Of a stretch of 64,000 bases of DNA, positions 12,007-21,908 are shown piece after piece. Origin of the DNA: Eutypella sp. D-1 (lineage: Eukaryota; Ascomycota; Sordariomycetes; Xylariales; Diatrypaceae); NCBI GenBank assembly GCA_023313575.1, contig JAJTTP010000017.1, forward strand, positions 434,001 to 498,000, given 5' to 3'. The position numbers were made by a program, and so were the translations under genes. The notes under the pieces are model-generated. The model was not told the DNA's origin and ran no database searches. It was given only the letters and a program-made list of their open reading frames with translations. Positions within the stretch are counted from its first letter, which is position 1. Each line of letters begins with the position of its first letter.

Positions 12007-12173
12007 TCGCGGCCCTGGTGTCCATCAACTATGCCCACGCGGTGAGGTATCGCGAGTGGTGCATCTTCTTCGCCAAGCTGGGAAGGATGATGGAGGAGGC
12101 CCTCATCCGGAATCATGCGCCTGACTGCGCTGCGCCTCGTCAAATTTTGGAGATTAGTACTTGCAGGGGGTAA
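11977..12173 (+). pseudogene. Possible coding fragment on plus strand
   Basis: A short open stretch after a TTAG (a possible acceptor) has protein-like composition, including REWCIFFAKLGRMMEEALIR. It lacks an ATG and partners. It could be an exon relic from the same decayed locus as the adjacent minus-strand fragment. Function unknown. Confidence 0.2.
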
Positions 12174-14663
12174 TTGTTGGGTTGGACTTATGTTTGAGGG
12201 TCTTATTGGTATGATATAAGACGTCGGATTGGGCTCTACGTATAAGGCGACGTATATCAGCAAATTCATCAGAGACCAGCAATATATAAGCTGGGGTCAA
12301 GCCTCTGAGGGGCTTACATGCAGAGCAGTGATATGCAGCAGATATGAAGCAGACTGCACGTACATGTATCCAATTGCATACTTAAACAGTAAGTATTCAG
12401 TGTGCCCGCGCTGCATATTAGGTAGCTCGGTAGGTCTTAGCCTATATCCAAGCACAGGTATAAAGAATCCATGCCGTCCACGTCCCAATACTGCCGCTGG
12501 TTCCCGCCAGCATGGGACAGCCCTGCGAAGAGACCGAGAAGCTTGGCCGTACCCCTACGGTACGGCGCTGAGACTTCAAAGCCTAGGCAAAGCCATCCAT
12601 GACGTACTGCGATTGTCGAGAGGAACTGGACCGCGCGTACGCCACCGCTGCCGGAGACCCTTCTGCGTCGGCAGATCGCGGCGCCCATGGCCATACTAGT
12701 AATCTATACTTTGCGTGGCCGATCCTCGCCCACTTAGAAGAGGCGCGGGGGGGTGTCCAGGTTCAAGGTCTGCTGCTCCGTCGTCGGATGGAGAGTGAGA
12801 AGGAGGGGGCCGCTCTGGTGTCCATCGAAGACCGCGACGTCTTCCTTCGCTGTGATTGGCTTCGTTATCATGATGAGAAGTGAGACAATAGCAAAGAAGT
12901 CGTGGCGGACATCCCCGGTTTTAATCGCGAAGGTCCTGCAGTGGGGAGAGGCTTCATGATTGTCTGAGAAAGGAAAGAGCGTCAACAAGCAGCCATTGCA
13001 CCGGTTTCATGATGTACGAGGATTTGGGCAGTCCCACTCGGGTCCTACATTATATATTGACTTGTAAACTAGGTTATAATTTAAGTATATATAAGAAACT
13101 TCTTTTCTTTTGTGATATATTTACATATTTAAATGTTTTTCCATTTTAGCGGGATAATCCCAATACGCAATAAACCATTTGTAGTCGTGTACAGAAACTG
13201 GTGTGGCGCAGCTATTGTTCATGGGTATCAGGGGGTGGCGGTGTCTAGTAGATTCATCCGTCCAAGCGACGCAGGTAAGTTACTTAGACTGTCTTTTAGG
13301 ATCTATAGCGCTATAGACCTCTTTTGAGATATTATGGCGAGGGGTGTGCCAACCATCAGAACTTAGGTATCAAGACACGGATGTTAAATTATTCAGCTAG
13401 ATTGCCTGCCTAGACTACCAGCCGGAACTTTGGATAGCTGCTTGTAATTAGTACTTGAATGTCCCCGTTACCGATCGAGACTTGGAAGCATGAATAAAGA
13501 AAACCCGTGAGGGATTTTGGTGATCATCAGGAAGTACCCTAAGGGTAAACGATCAACTATCTACTCCATGCAGATAGTACGGAGTATACATACTTACAGT
13601 AGTTGCAGGTACGGATTTGCTTCGCCCCACGCCATAAACCCTTAGTCACCAGATACTGTTACCTTCTGAACAGCGTTATGACAGCTGTAGCACATGCTAT
13701 GCCTCCGTACCTCAGTTATCAATTCTCGTATCTACGCCCACTATAATATGGAATTAAGTCTGCGATCACCCCCCCCCCCCGAGTTCGGCTGTCCCAAGTG
13801 GGCAAAGCCCTCAAAGCCGCGTCAGTGCTATCATCCACATAGTTCCGTCTCATCATAGTCACATGGGAGGACTAGAACGGCACTGATCATGGGTGCCCGA
13901 GGAATTCATCTACACCAGTCTACCCAGAGTTAATAGATCCCAAAGCCCCTTCACATCATGCATCCACAAAGAGTGTAGAGGTTCATCATTGTGATGCGTG
14001 TGCCCAGGTGATGAAGACGAACAGAAACCTCGTCAGCTGCAGGAGGACCGCCACTTCGAAACTAGGTTCTGGTTGGGTCGATACCGAGACACGGTTGATG
14101 GCGGTCAAACAACTGTTTCCACAGCGTCGATGTCGTCAAGTAGATAAGTCAACAGTTTATATAGAGGGAGAACTGATCTATCACTGGCCTGGATGTGGAC
14201 TTCATCACTTGGAAGGATATGATGATGGAGTGGCGGTATAGCAGAGCAACAGGAAAAGGTTGGCCGGGGGGAGAGGGGATGGGGGTCAGTATAGCATCTC
14301 CGAAGAGATACATTCTCTTGACCAGCTCTGGATCGCATTAGCCCCACTAGAACGCTGTATGCCTCTGAGGGAGCGTATTCCGGTACCGGATATTTCCAAA
14401 TATGTCCTTGCACTGTGCTCTATCCTGCTGGCTTCAGCTTCTTGGTATGTTTCGCTCACCAGGGTTCTCTATGTGGCACGCAGGATTCTAGGTAATACTA
14501 TTTCCGCTGTCCCAGATAGCCAAATTCACCTAGCACAAGAATACTCCCTCTTAGTACGTTTCCAAGTCCAGCTCATTATCATCCTCGTTCTGGGTCTGAT
14601 TATGGATTTCGGCTTGTATCGCCAAGATCGCACTCGATGAAGGGCATGTCGTCACGGGCTTCA
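12174..14663. other. Gene-poor DNA
   Basis: About 2.5 kb with no supportable gene. The 12.58-12.99 kb part is GC-richer and has a minus-strand frame (12734-12988) with a hydrophobic stretch, again suggesting old coding DNA. 13.0-13.15 kb is AT-rich, and a C12 homopolymer lies at 13769-13780. Confidence 0.45.
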
Positions 14664-15120
14664 TTAACGGTGCTTGAGCTTAGTGATAAGCATGGCTCGC
14701 TTCATAAAGGATATCTGACACATCGCGTGCTTGCCCCCTGTCCGGAACTTAGCGTTGTTGGGGAAATAGAGGTATCGTTCACCGGTCTCCCGCAGCATGA
14801 TGATCTTCAATGCCAGGTTGGACTAGAATAGTATGCTGAGTCCAACCAGTGTGAGACCTTGGATCATATGGAAGGGCCTCGCCTTGAGAAAATCCGGGTC
14901 GACTTGAGCAAATTGAATAGGCGACGACTCCTTCCGCATTCTTTCGGAGATGCCTGCCAATGGATACGATATGGTCTGATGTGGGGATGATCTCTAGCTA
15001 AAATGTAGACGAAGAATTCCGTAGAAAAGATGGGGTCTTCCTTGCGCGAGACACGTCCCGGGGAATGCGGTGTAGGGAGTGGCCTGCTTTTGAAGCGCAA
15101 GCAAGCTGAGGGCGAGCTGT
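14664..15120 (-). pseudogene. Relic of a multi-span membrane protein gene
   Basis: On the minus strand one frame reads protein-like from about 15000 to the stop at 14664-14666, including FHMIQGLTLVGLSILF and then LALKIIMLRETGERYLYF. These are two hydrophobic segments typical of a membrane protein. The two are separated by an in-frame TAG at 14823-14825, which is one C-to-T change away from CAG. A further hydrophobic stretch (ALSYYVHIQLALSLLALQ) occurs upstream near 15080-15140 in another frame. No intron rescues the TAG convincingly. I read this as a decayed integral membrane protein gene of unknown family. It lies just upstream of the intact FAD oxidoreductase. Confidence 0.4.
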
Positions 15121-15921
15121 ATATGCACGTAGTAACTTAGAGCCACGCCGTGTCTCAGGCCAAGACTTGTGGGTTTACTTTGAGCATTGTATATTGGTAT
15201 TATCTTAAACCCATCCAACAAGAATCTTCAGCATCATCTCTTGATACCGCTCGACAATCGACTAGACTGCTATTGTACGATATCTATCGTAGTATGATGC
15301 AAGCGAATTCATCATGCGAGCCAGAGCGTATACCCTTAAACATATAGAGATGCGAAATGTCTAGCTCGGTGGGAGGGGTGGAGAGGTGAATCTGGCCATG
15401 CTAAGTATCAGCCCTCATTCAGCCCTCTTCTGGAAGCACCATGCTGACTCTAAGCCATGGCTGAACATACCTAAGCATACCCCGGGATAGACCGCCACAA
15501 GCCGCGCAACGGGATTTAAAGACAGCCGGTAAGGCTGCACTCCCCCCCTGTCACGTTCCACAGCATGAGGCCTGGGCCGTCGTATTCTAGCTTTTAGGAA
15601 GTCATATGGCTTACAGGAATCCTACACATCTTACGTGTCGTCAGCGTGGCTTACGTGAACCTAGCTTGGTTGGCAATGCACGTGAAGGAAGGCTGAGACA
15701 AAAACATACCAATTGGAGGATCTTGACCCAGAAGGGGTGCATGACAGTGCGCTTGCATACTAGGCAGTCACCTTGCAGACCGAAATACAGCTACAGAATG
15801 GTGGGAGGGGGGAAGGGAAGGGTTAGAGATATATAAGTCGTAGTATCACTAAGCAAATCCAACACTCTTCACATCACATTATCTTCAACGACGACCTCAT
15901 TCTGATTACTTAGATGCAACA
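15121..15921. other. Promoter region of FAD oxidoreductase gene
   Basis: About 0.8 kb without a gene; contains the TATA-like box and leader for the downstream gene. Confidence 0.55.
15830..15837 (+). promoter_or_regulatory. TATA-like box
   Basis: TATATAAG lies about 85-92 bp before the ATG of the FAD oxidoreductase, in a G/A-rich context, a usual distance for a fungal TATA element. Assignment is by motif and position only. Confidence 0.5.
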
Positions 15922-17625
15922 ATGGTTCGAATTCAAGGGCTCCAAGGTATGCAATACCCTCGCGAGGGTAGTGTAGCAGAGCAAAAAGACTACGCTTTCT
16001 TCAACCAGCAATATGCGACCTCAACTCACCAGAAGGACCACAACATGTACCCGGATCTCATCGTGCAACCCAAGGATGATGAAGACGTTATCAGGGCTGT
16101 TAATTGGGCCAGGGATAACAAAGTCGCCGTCGCCGTGAAGAGTGGCGGCCACCAATACAGCGGTGCATCTTCCACGAGCGGCAAGAACATCCAGCTGGAC
16201 CTGTCGAACACCTACAAGGACATGATGGTCATCAATCCTGTCAACGATGCAGACAAAGACAAGACCCTCGTCTACGTCGGCGTCAGCAACCAACTCAAGG
16301 ACTTCAACGCATACCTCGCTCACAATGAGCTTTTCGTCCCTCACGGTCAATGCGCCTACGTCTGTGTGGGTGGGCACGCCCAAACCGGAGGCTATGGCCA
16401 GCTTGGCCGGAGCTTCGGCCTCTTCGGGGATCATGTCCGGACGATCCGCATGGTCTGTCACGACGGCGTCATTCGAGACATCACCAAGCAAACCGACGCC
16501 CAGTTATTTTACGCCATATTGGGAGGTAGCCCGGGCAACTTCGGCATCGTCACTCACTACATTGTCGAAGTATACCAGGCTAAGGACTACCTGGGTAGTC
16601 CAGCCAAAGGCTTTGATTATGGTGGTCCACGGGGCATCAAGGGCCTCTGGGTCTACTCTCCCGATGTGTTGTCAAAACTACTCACATCTGTAGCCGAGAT
16701 GGCTGGCGATCCTGAGTTCCCACGTGGCTTCGACATATGCGTTAGTGTTCTCAGCACTGATTTCCCCATCACCTCCCTCTTCCCCAAATTGAGGAATGCC
16801 GATGTGTGGGAGAAGATCCAAGAAAAGATCAAGAACTTTGTGCGCGAGGAGCTCTTCAAGTGGCTTCAGGGCAGCTTCCCCGCGTCTATCATTCTGTACG
16901 CACAGTGGTGCCCCACCTCCAAGGATGACAAGTACGATGCCAACGTCGACAAGTGGTTCGAAAAATTCAGGGAGCTTGATAGACTTGAGGATTCCTCGCT
17001 GCAAATGTCAGAATTCAAGATTGACATGTCCAAGATGACCGGCAAGTGGATTTTCCCGCAGCAGCGGGAGTTTGACCTCCCTTACAACAAGCGTGCCTAC
17101 TCCACGAACTCCAAAACACTCAAGGAAGACGGCTGGGTGAAGGCTGCAGTCGACCGGATTGACTTGATCTACAATGAGAAGCATTACATTGACGACAAAG
17201 AGGAGGACAAGGGCTATCAGCGCTTCGTCAACCTCAAGCTTGCTGTCCAGATTCAGTGCTTCGGCGGCAACAAGTCGCACTTCAACCTCAACAAAGACAA
17301 CGGCACTTCCTACAGCTGGAGGGACACCACAGTTGTCCAGGTCCTGGACTGTTTCCATAAACCGGACGAAAAGGCCAAAAAGCTTGCCGACGAATGGCAG
17401 GCAAAGAACGACGAGATCATGAACGGCCCTCAGAGCCCATTCAGCAAGACGGACAGACGCTTGCTCTGGGGTTCGTACGGTGACTGGGACTTGGGGCGGG
17501 AGGACGTGTGGAAGCACTACTATGAGAGTAAGGAGAAGTACCAGACCATCGGAGCTGCCAGGGCTAAAGCCGATCCTAATGGTACATTCACCCCCAATCC
17601 CTTCGCTGTCGCTCGGTTCTCTTGA
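15922..17625 (+). CDS. FAD-linked oxidoreductase, berberine bridge enzyme (BBE) type
   Basis: A single uninterrupted exon encodes 567 residues. Residues about 40-230 form the FAD-binding PCMH-type domain. It has SGGHQYSG with His77 and the GQCxxVxVGGHxxxGGYG pattern with Cys144, the two residues that covalently tether FAD in bicovalent BBE-type enzymes. The C-terminal end (GSYGDWDLGREDVWKHYY ... DPNGTFTPNPFAV) corresponds to the BBE segment. These enzymes oxidise alcohols, sugars or secondary metabolites with oxygen; the substrate cannot be told from sequence. No N-terminal signal peptide is visible, so it may be intracellular, which is unusual since many relatives are secreted. The ATG has a strong context (acaATGG); an out-of-frame ATG lies 8 bases upstream. 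Neighbours do not form a clear biosynthetic cluster. Confidence 0.88.
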   Translation: MVRIQGLQGMQYPREGSVAEQKDYAFFNQQYATSTHQKDHNMYPDLIVQPKDDEDVIRAVNWARDNKVAVAVKSGGHQYSGASSTSGKNIQLDLSNTYKDMMVINPVNDADKDKTLVYVGVSNQLKDFNAYLAHNELFVPHGQCAYVCVGGHAQTGGYGQLGRSFGLFGDHVRTIRMVCHDGVIRDITKQTDAQLFYAILGGSPGNFGIVTHYIVEVYQAKDYLGSPAKGFDYGGPRGIKGLWVYSPDVLSKLLTSVAEMAGDPEFPRGFDICVSVLSTDFPITSLFPKLRNADVWEKIQEKIKNFVREELFKWLQGSFPASIILYAQWCPTSKDDKYDANVDKWFEKFRELDRLEDSSLQMSEFKIDMSKMTGKWIFPQQREFDLPYNKRAYSTNSKTLKEDGWVKAAVDRIDLIYNEKHYIDDKEEDKGYQRFVNLKLAVQIQCFGGNKSHFNLNKDNGTSYSWRDTTVVQVLDCFHKPDEKAKKLADEWQAKNDEIMNGPQSPFSKTDRRLLWGSYGDWDLGREDVWKHYYESKEKYQTIGAARAKADPNGTFTPNPFAVARFS

Positions 17626-18693
17626 GTTCGTACTTTGGAGGCTCAGGTGTAATGTGTTGGACGATCTTTACTACCTAATATGTACGTAATGGCTTCTTAA
17701 TTGACCAGAACGGTCCGGGAAATCCTTTTGTTTGGATAGTTGTCTCTCAATCAAGTATCATAACAAACCATTAGCATAACTGCAAATCCGCCGACTTCTC
17801 CAGGTGATAGGTCACACTAGAGGCTCAACACTAAGACAAATGATATCAAGCCATAGCACTCAAGGTAACGGGTGTTTATTTATGTCCAGTGATATATGGT
17901 GTATAGGTAATTTGTGCTTTGAAGTTGTACCCGACTATCAGTGTGTGCATGTCTAGGCCTGGAGGCTGGAAATGGCGTGCGTATCATCTGTACCAGTGCG
18001 GCATCGTTCACTACCATAAGATGGAGCATGGGCAATTGAAAAAAGATAAAAGACAAGAAAACCTCACTCGAGATTTCCAGAGTGTGTATACGCACTCCTC
18101 CTATAAAAGCCGTTCATGCAAAAGAGCCGGCACGTACGACACCTCTGGTTTTACGGGCCCATATCCTGGAAAAGGGGTAAAGGTGGGTCCGGTTACGGCG
18201 TTGGCCAACGCTGGAAGAGAAACCAAAGCCTGACCACAGAATCGAAGGTCAATTGCGAGAAAATCCAATGTAGCGTTAAAGGCTCGAATCTAGGAATGGG
18301 AGGTGAAATGACGCATAATGAGCTACAGATAACCCCAAAACAGGATATACACCATATCTACACATGACCTTTGAACACTGACATATTATTAGCGATGATC
18401 AAAATGGTCCACCACAACTCAATCAATTAAGTAATAAATGTACCATTTCAGAGTAAATAGAAAGCTAATCAAGCTGTTGAGGCCATTCCAAGTCTGAGAA
18501 CGGAGTGGAGTTGCCTTGTGCGGGTATCTGTCAGATTCTGTCTCACGTATGCGCATGTGCTAGATGCACTCTCAAAATGATAGTCATAATCGTTCTCTAC
18601 AGAAAAGTAGTGTATATACGTACCCATAGTTACGCTTTGGTTTATCTTTTTATATAAGGATCAGGTCCTAGAGATTAATTTATCTCCTTATTC
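17626..18693. other. Non-coding DNA
   Basis: About 1 kb with 3' flank of the oxidoreductase gene and no coding signal up to the hAT-type element. Confidence 0.55.
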
Positions 18694-19367
18694 ATTACAA
18701 ACAGGGGTGCAACTAATTGCACTATTACACCGTAATGCGCACCATTAATACGCACTATTTAATTACACGGCACGTATTAGGCCTTTTTTTTAATGCGTAC
18801 TATTGCATTATATTGCACTAAGGGTCCTTAATGCAGTGGTACAGTACAGATATAACGTACGAAAATAGGTTATTTAGCCTATTGTTAATATACTTTATAT
18901 ATTTATATTAAATCATTAATAAGTAGTTAATATGGTAGCTGGTAATGGCTGGTAATGGCTTAATGGTTTAAAAGGAACCCTTCACTAGTTACAGTTGCTA
19001 AGGTTTATCTAAAAATCACGTAATCGACTTATACGTTACCATAATAATTACCATAATAGCCATTATAGTAGCTACCATAATAGCCACTATAATAGCTACT
19101 ATAATAGTTACTATAGTAGCTACCATAGTAGCCACCATAGTAGCCACTAAAACACCAAAAATCTGTATCACGATACGAATCTTAGGCTTTATTTTACCCC
19201 CCCTTAAACGACCCTATAACTTATATTATCGCACCAGTGCAATGCGATAATATATATATAACGCACTGCATTGCACCAAAATTAAAGTAGCCGTGCATAT
19301 GCTGCACTGTAACGCACCAGGACCGTCAGTGCAGTGCAATGCAGTTAGTTGCGCCCCTGATTACAAA
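18694..19367. mobile_element. Non-autonomous hAT-type element with target duplication
   Basis: The element spans 18702-19359 (658 bp). Its left end begins CAGGGGTGCAACTAATTGCA; the inverse of its right end begins CAGGGGCGCAACTAACTGCA, so the terminal inverted repeats match at 18 of the first 20 positions. Both sides are flanked by the identical 8-bp sequence ATTACAAA (18694-18701 and 19360-19367), the target-site duplication length of hAT transposons, whose ends also typically start CAGGG. The interior is AT-rich and has no transposase frame. It carries many copies of GCAMT/TGCAMT-like subterminal motifs, and a tandem patch at about 19030-19145 of TAGCTACCATAA-like units. It is a deletion derivative or MITE mobilised in trans. 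Confidence 0.9.
19030..19145. repeat. Tandem CCATARTAGC/CTATARTAGC repeat inside the hAT element
   Basis: Units of about 9-18 bases (for example ccataatagccattatagtag) repeat with small changes across about 115 bp. Because units read almost the same on both strands, they could form hairpins. Confidence 0.7.
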
Positions 19368-19607
19368 AGCAGGGCACATGGTATCACCGGGATGGATAGA
19401 ATCGACGTTGCAATATGATTAGATGGCATGCTGAGTAGCACCCAAAGCCTTTCTGACCAAAAAGTTGTCAGATGTTATTAGGGGGGGCAAAAAGTAACCC
19501 CCGGTAACCCACGTACTACCCGTGCAGGTGACTGGATAATGAGGGCGAACCTCAGCCATAACGTATCATGGCGCTTCCTGGAAATTTAGCCCGGCATAGT
19601 ACCCCAG

Positions 19608-19633
19608 CCCAGTAATGGGGGTAGATTACTGGG
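19608..19633. repeat. Perfect 9-bp inverted repeat (hairpin)
   Basis: CCCAGTAAT at 19608-19616 is matched by ATTACTGGG at 19625-19633 with an 8-base loop. It lies directly downstream (in the minus-strand sense) of the tRNA-like sequence and may be the body of the same element. Confidence 0.6.
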
Positions 19634-19635
19634 TA

Positions 19636-19715
19636 CGCACAAGTGAGAATCGAACCCGGAGGTAAGAGCTATGTTCTGAATGACCTAATAGCTTAGCTAC
19701 TAGACCATGTTGTCT
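19636..19715 (-). mobile_element. tRNA-like / SINE-like sequence with Pol III boxes
   Basis: On the minus strand an A-box match (TGGTCTAGTAG) is followed about 45 bases later by a near-perfect B box (GGTTCGATTCT). The 5' part resembles eukaryotic tRNA-Glu (ACATGGTCTAGTAGCTAAG). The acceptor stem does not pair fully and only about three of five T-stem pairs form, so it is not a functional tRNA. A tRNA pseudogene or the head of a tRNA-derived SINE fits best, given the hAT element 270 bp away. Confidence 0.4.
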
Positions 19716-20311
19716 GATTGTTGGTATGGAGGGGTTTATTGTTTGCTCTAAGGCCAGGTCGCCTTGCTGCCTATGTGACACAGGTACATGGTTACGTACC
19801 TACCTCTTTACCTGCATTCCAAGCTTGCCATACCGACGCTCCAAATAAAGTGCACTAAGCTGTAAGATACTTGGATGTATAATATGAATTGTATAGAAGC
19901 TCATAATAGGCTTGTTCTCTTCATTTAATCAATACATTTGGCCCCCTTCCTCTTGCGGCATGAGTATACTGTAACGAAGCCGTCATCACTGGTCTTGATT
20001 TTATATAACAGATGATGTAGAAGGCCACTTAGATTGATCGCTAGCTAGCTAAAGAGAGACTATCTAAGATGGGAGTGATCCCATATCCTTTATATATAAA
20101 GAGAGCCACCACCAAAAGGGATGGATCGCCAAGCAAGGTCTGAGCGATCCACCTGGAAGAGATGGTTTGTAACATCCGTGAGGGGAATGCAATGCATCCT
20201 TGCATCAATATGACCTTTATCGACCTATATGATCACCATTTGCTCGCCCCCAAAATCACTTGGTTGAACGATAGTAACGACCATTAATTCATTACAGGTG
20301 GAAATCAATAA
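19716..20311. other. Non-coding DNA
   Basis: About 0.6 kb without coding signal between the tRNA-like sequence and the MACPF-like relic. Confidence 0.55.
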
Positions 20312-21274
20312 TTATTTCTCACCCCAGGATGTGGTGCCCTTCTTGGCGTAACCAAGAAAGACAAATTTGCCTCCGGCATTTAGGTTCACATCGGTGGGAA
20401 GCTTCACAAAGCCGTACAGAGGAGCTACATTTTCGTCTGTGCCCCAGAAAGCTGTGATTTCGAGGATCGCGGTGGCCGGGTTGTAGTCGTCGACCTTGTA
20501 GCACAGGTAGACGTAATCATCACCGGCATCCAGGTTTAGATCGGGATTGAGCATGCGAAAACCCGCAGGAGTCGGTGCGTCTTTGCCAACAATAAGTTGA
20601 AGCTCTATGATGGCCTGTATGTTGGTGCCCACGGGTTTGCACTTTTCTTTATAGAAGCACAGATAACGGTACTGGCCGCGGGCGTCGAGGTTCAAGTCAA
20701 GATCGATGTTCTTGTAGCCCGGCGTCACTGACGTGTCTTCGCCGCCTGACACAATGGTAAGCGCATCGATGTAGTCCGATTGCAGGGTTGCCTCCGCTGA
20801 TTTCCTTGGTGCCCATTGCTCATCAAAGTACGAGGATAGCCCGGCCTGGACCTTCTTGCTGACATTGTCAGTCACACACAGCTCCCAGATCGGAGAGAAT
20901 GGGTTCGTAGACGTAGGTTTGTAGTCAACAAACACGGGTTATTGGACTACGGACCCGCGTTATTCACTAAAGGCTTGACCTCCATCGTCTTGGAACACAT
21001 CGGCGACCCGCGGATCTCCGCCCTTGGTCCTCTCCCTAGTGTCCGAATTGCTCTCGAAGCTTGATACGGCCTGCCAATACTTGGCTTGCTCTTCTGCAGT
21101 TGCCTGACCACTGGCGAAGGTGAACGACTCCTTCGCCGTCTCGCTGAGAGTATACGTTGCGTCGACCTCGTGCTTGTTTGTCGCGTGCGTACGCAGTGCG
21201 CGTCCGCCGATCACGATGCCCGTCAGTATGTGGGTTCCTGTTAGAGGTTTTGGGCACAGAGTGAAAGATAGTAG
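20312..21274 (-). pseudogene. Relic of a MACPF-like/beta-prism (pore-forming-type) protein gene
   Basis: One minus-strand frame runs from 21274 to 20312 but is broken by two TAA stops at 20960-20962 and 20939-20941. The upstream part carries a motif like the MACPF signature (GTHILTG followed by IGG, 21219-21239 and just below). The downstream part ends with three diverged repeats of a beta-prism-like unit with a DLNLDAG..YxYLCYK pattern. MACPF plus beta-prism is a known domain pairing in membrane-attack/perforin-type proteins; here the assignment is by short motifs only. No ATG starts the frame, and everything N-terminal of about 21274 is missing, exactly where a small inverted-repeat element begins. 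Both stops are one C-to-T change from CAA, in a CpA context. This gene should be inactive. Confidence 0.6.
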
Positions 21275-21275
21275 C

Positions 21276-21469
21276 TAGAGCGTCACTGTGGGGGCGCTGT
21301 AGTATAGGTAGAGTTCGAATAGTTATTGAACTCTGGCCCGTTACTAGAACCGCAGGGGCCGAAGCCCCCTACTTATAGATAATTCTAGTCTATCGTAGCC
21401 TCCGGAAGAGGGGGGGGGGGGCTGCTAGCGCCCCCGCCCCCTTATCACGTGACAAGGACAGACGCTCTA
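21276..21469. mobile_element. Small inverted-repeat element (Tc1/mariner- or MULE-like MITE)
   Basis: A 190-bp stretch (21278-21467) begins GAGCGTC and ends GACGCTC, flanked on both sides by TA, the target duplication of Tc1/mariner-type elements. Inside, GGGGGCGCT (21290-21298) pairs with AGCGCCCCC (21427-21435), and a TCACGTGA palindrome lies at about 21446. Terminal repeats are interrupted, so class assignment is uncertain, but the nested symmetry is clear. A poly-G run lies near 21409-21421. It abuts the truncated end of the MACPF-like relic. Confidence 0.55.
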
Positions 21470-21908
21470 GGGAGCAGGGTAAACGACCACTCTCTGTACC
21501 TGCTCTTTTTTTCTATTTTTTTCCCTTCCTTTTTTACTTCAAATAAAATGTTGCAGCGTGTCACACGATTAGTAGAGGAAAAAGGTTGCGAAAAAGGCTT
21601 GGTGTCTAGCACTATATTACTTCTTGATTAAGTGCTTAGTCGTCGAATAAGAACCCTTTCCCAGGTGGGATCTTTGATAGGCTGCCGGACAAAAGAGTGC
21701 TGCGGAGAACTCGTGGTAAGGCAGACTGACAGGCTTACAGGATAACCGACTTGTTGACAGAGCCTTACGTTATTATCATTTCTCTCCAAGACAGAATCTA
21801 CTTCTTACCAACTTCCTCTTTCGCATCTCTTCTTTCCTCTCATTGCTAGATTACTTATGTGCTTAATTTGATTTGGTGAACCCTCAGACAACTTACTCCC
21901 CCGGAGTC
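21470..21908. other. Promoter/leader of HeLo-like ankyrin gene
   Basis: Pyrimidine-rich runs (about 21506-21541 and 21770-21845) precede the ATG; no coding signal on either strand. Confidence 0.5.
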
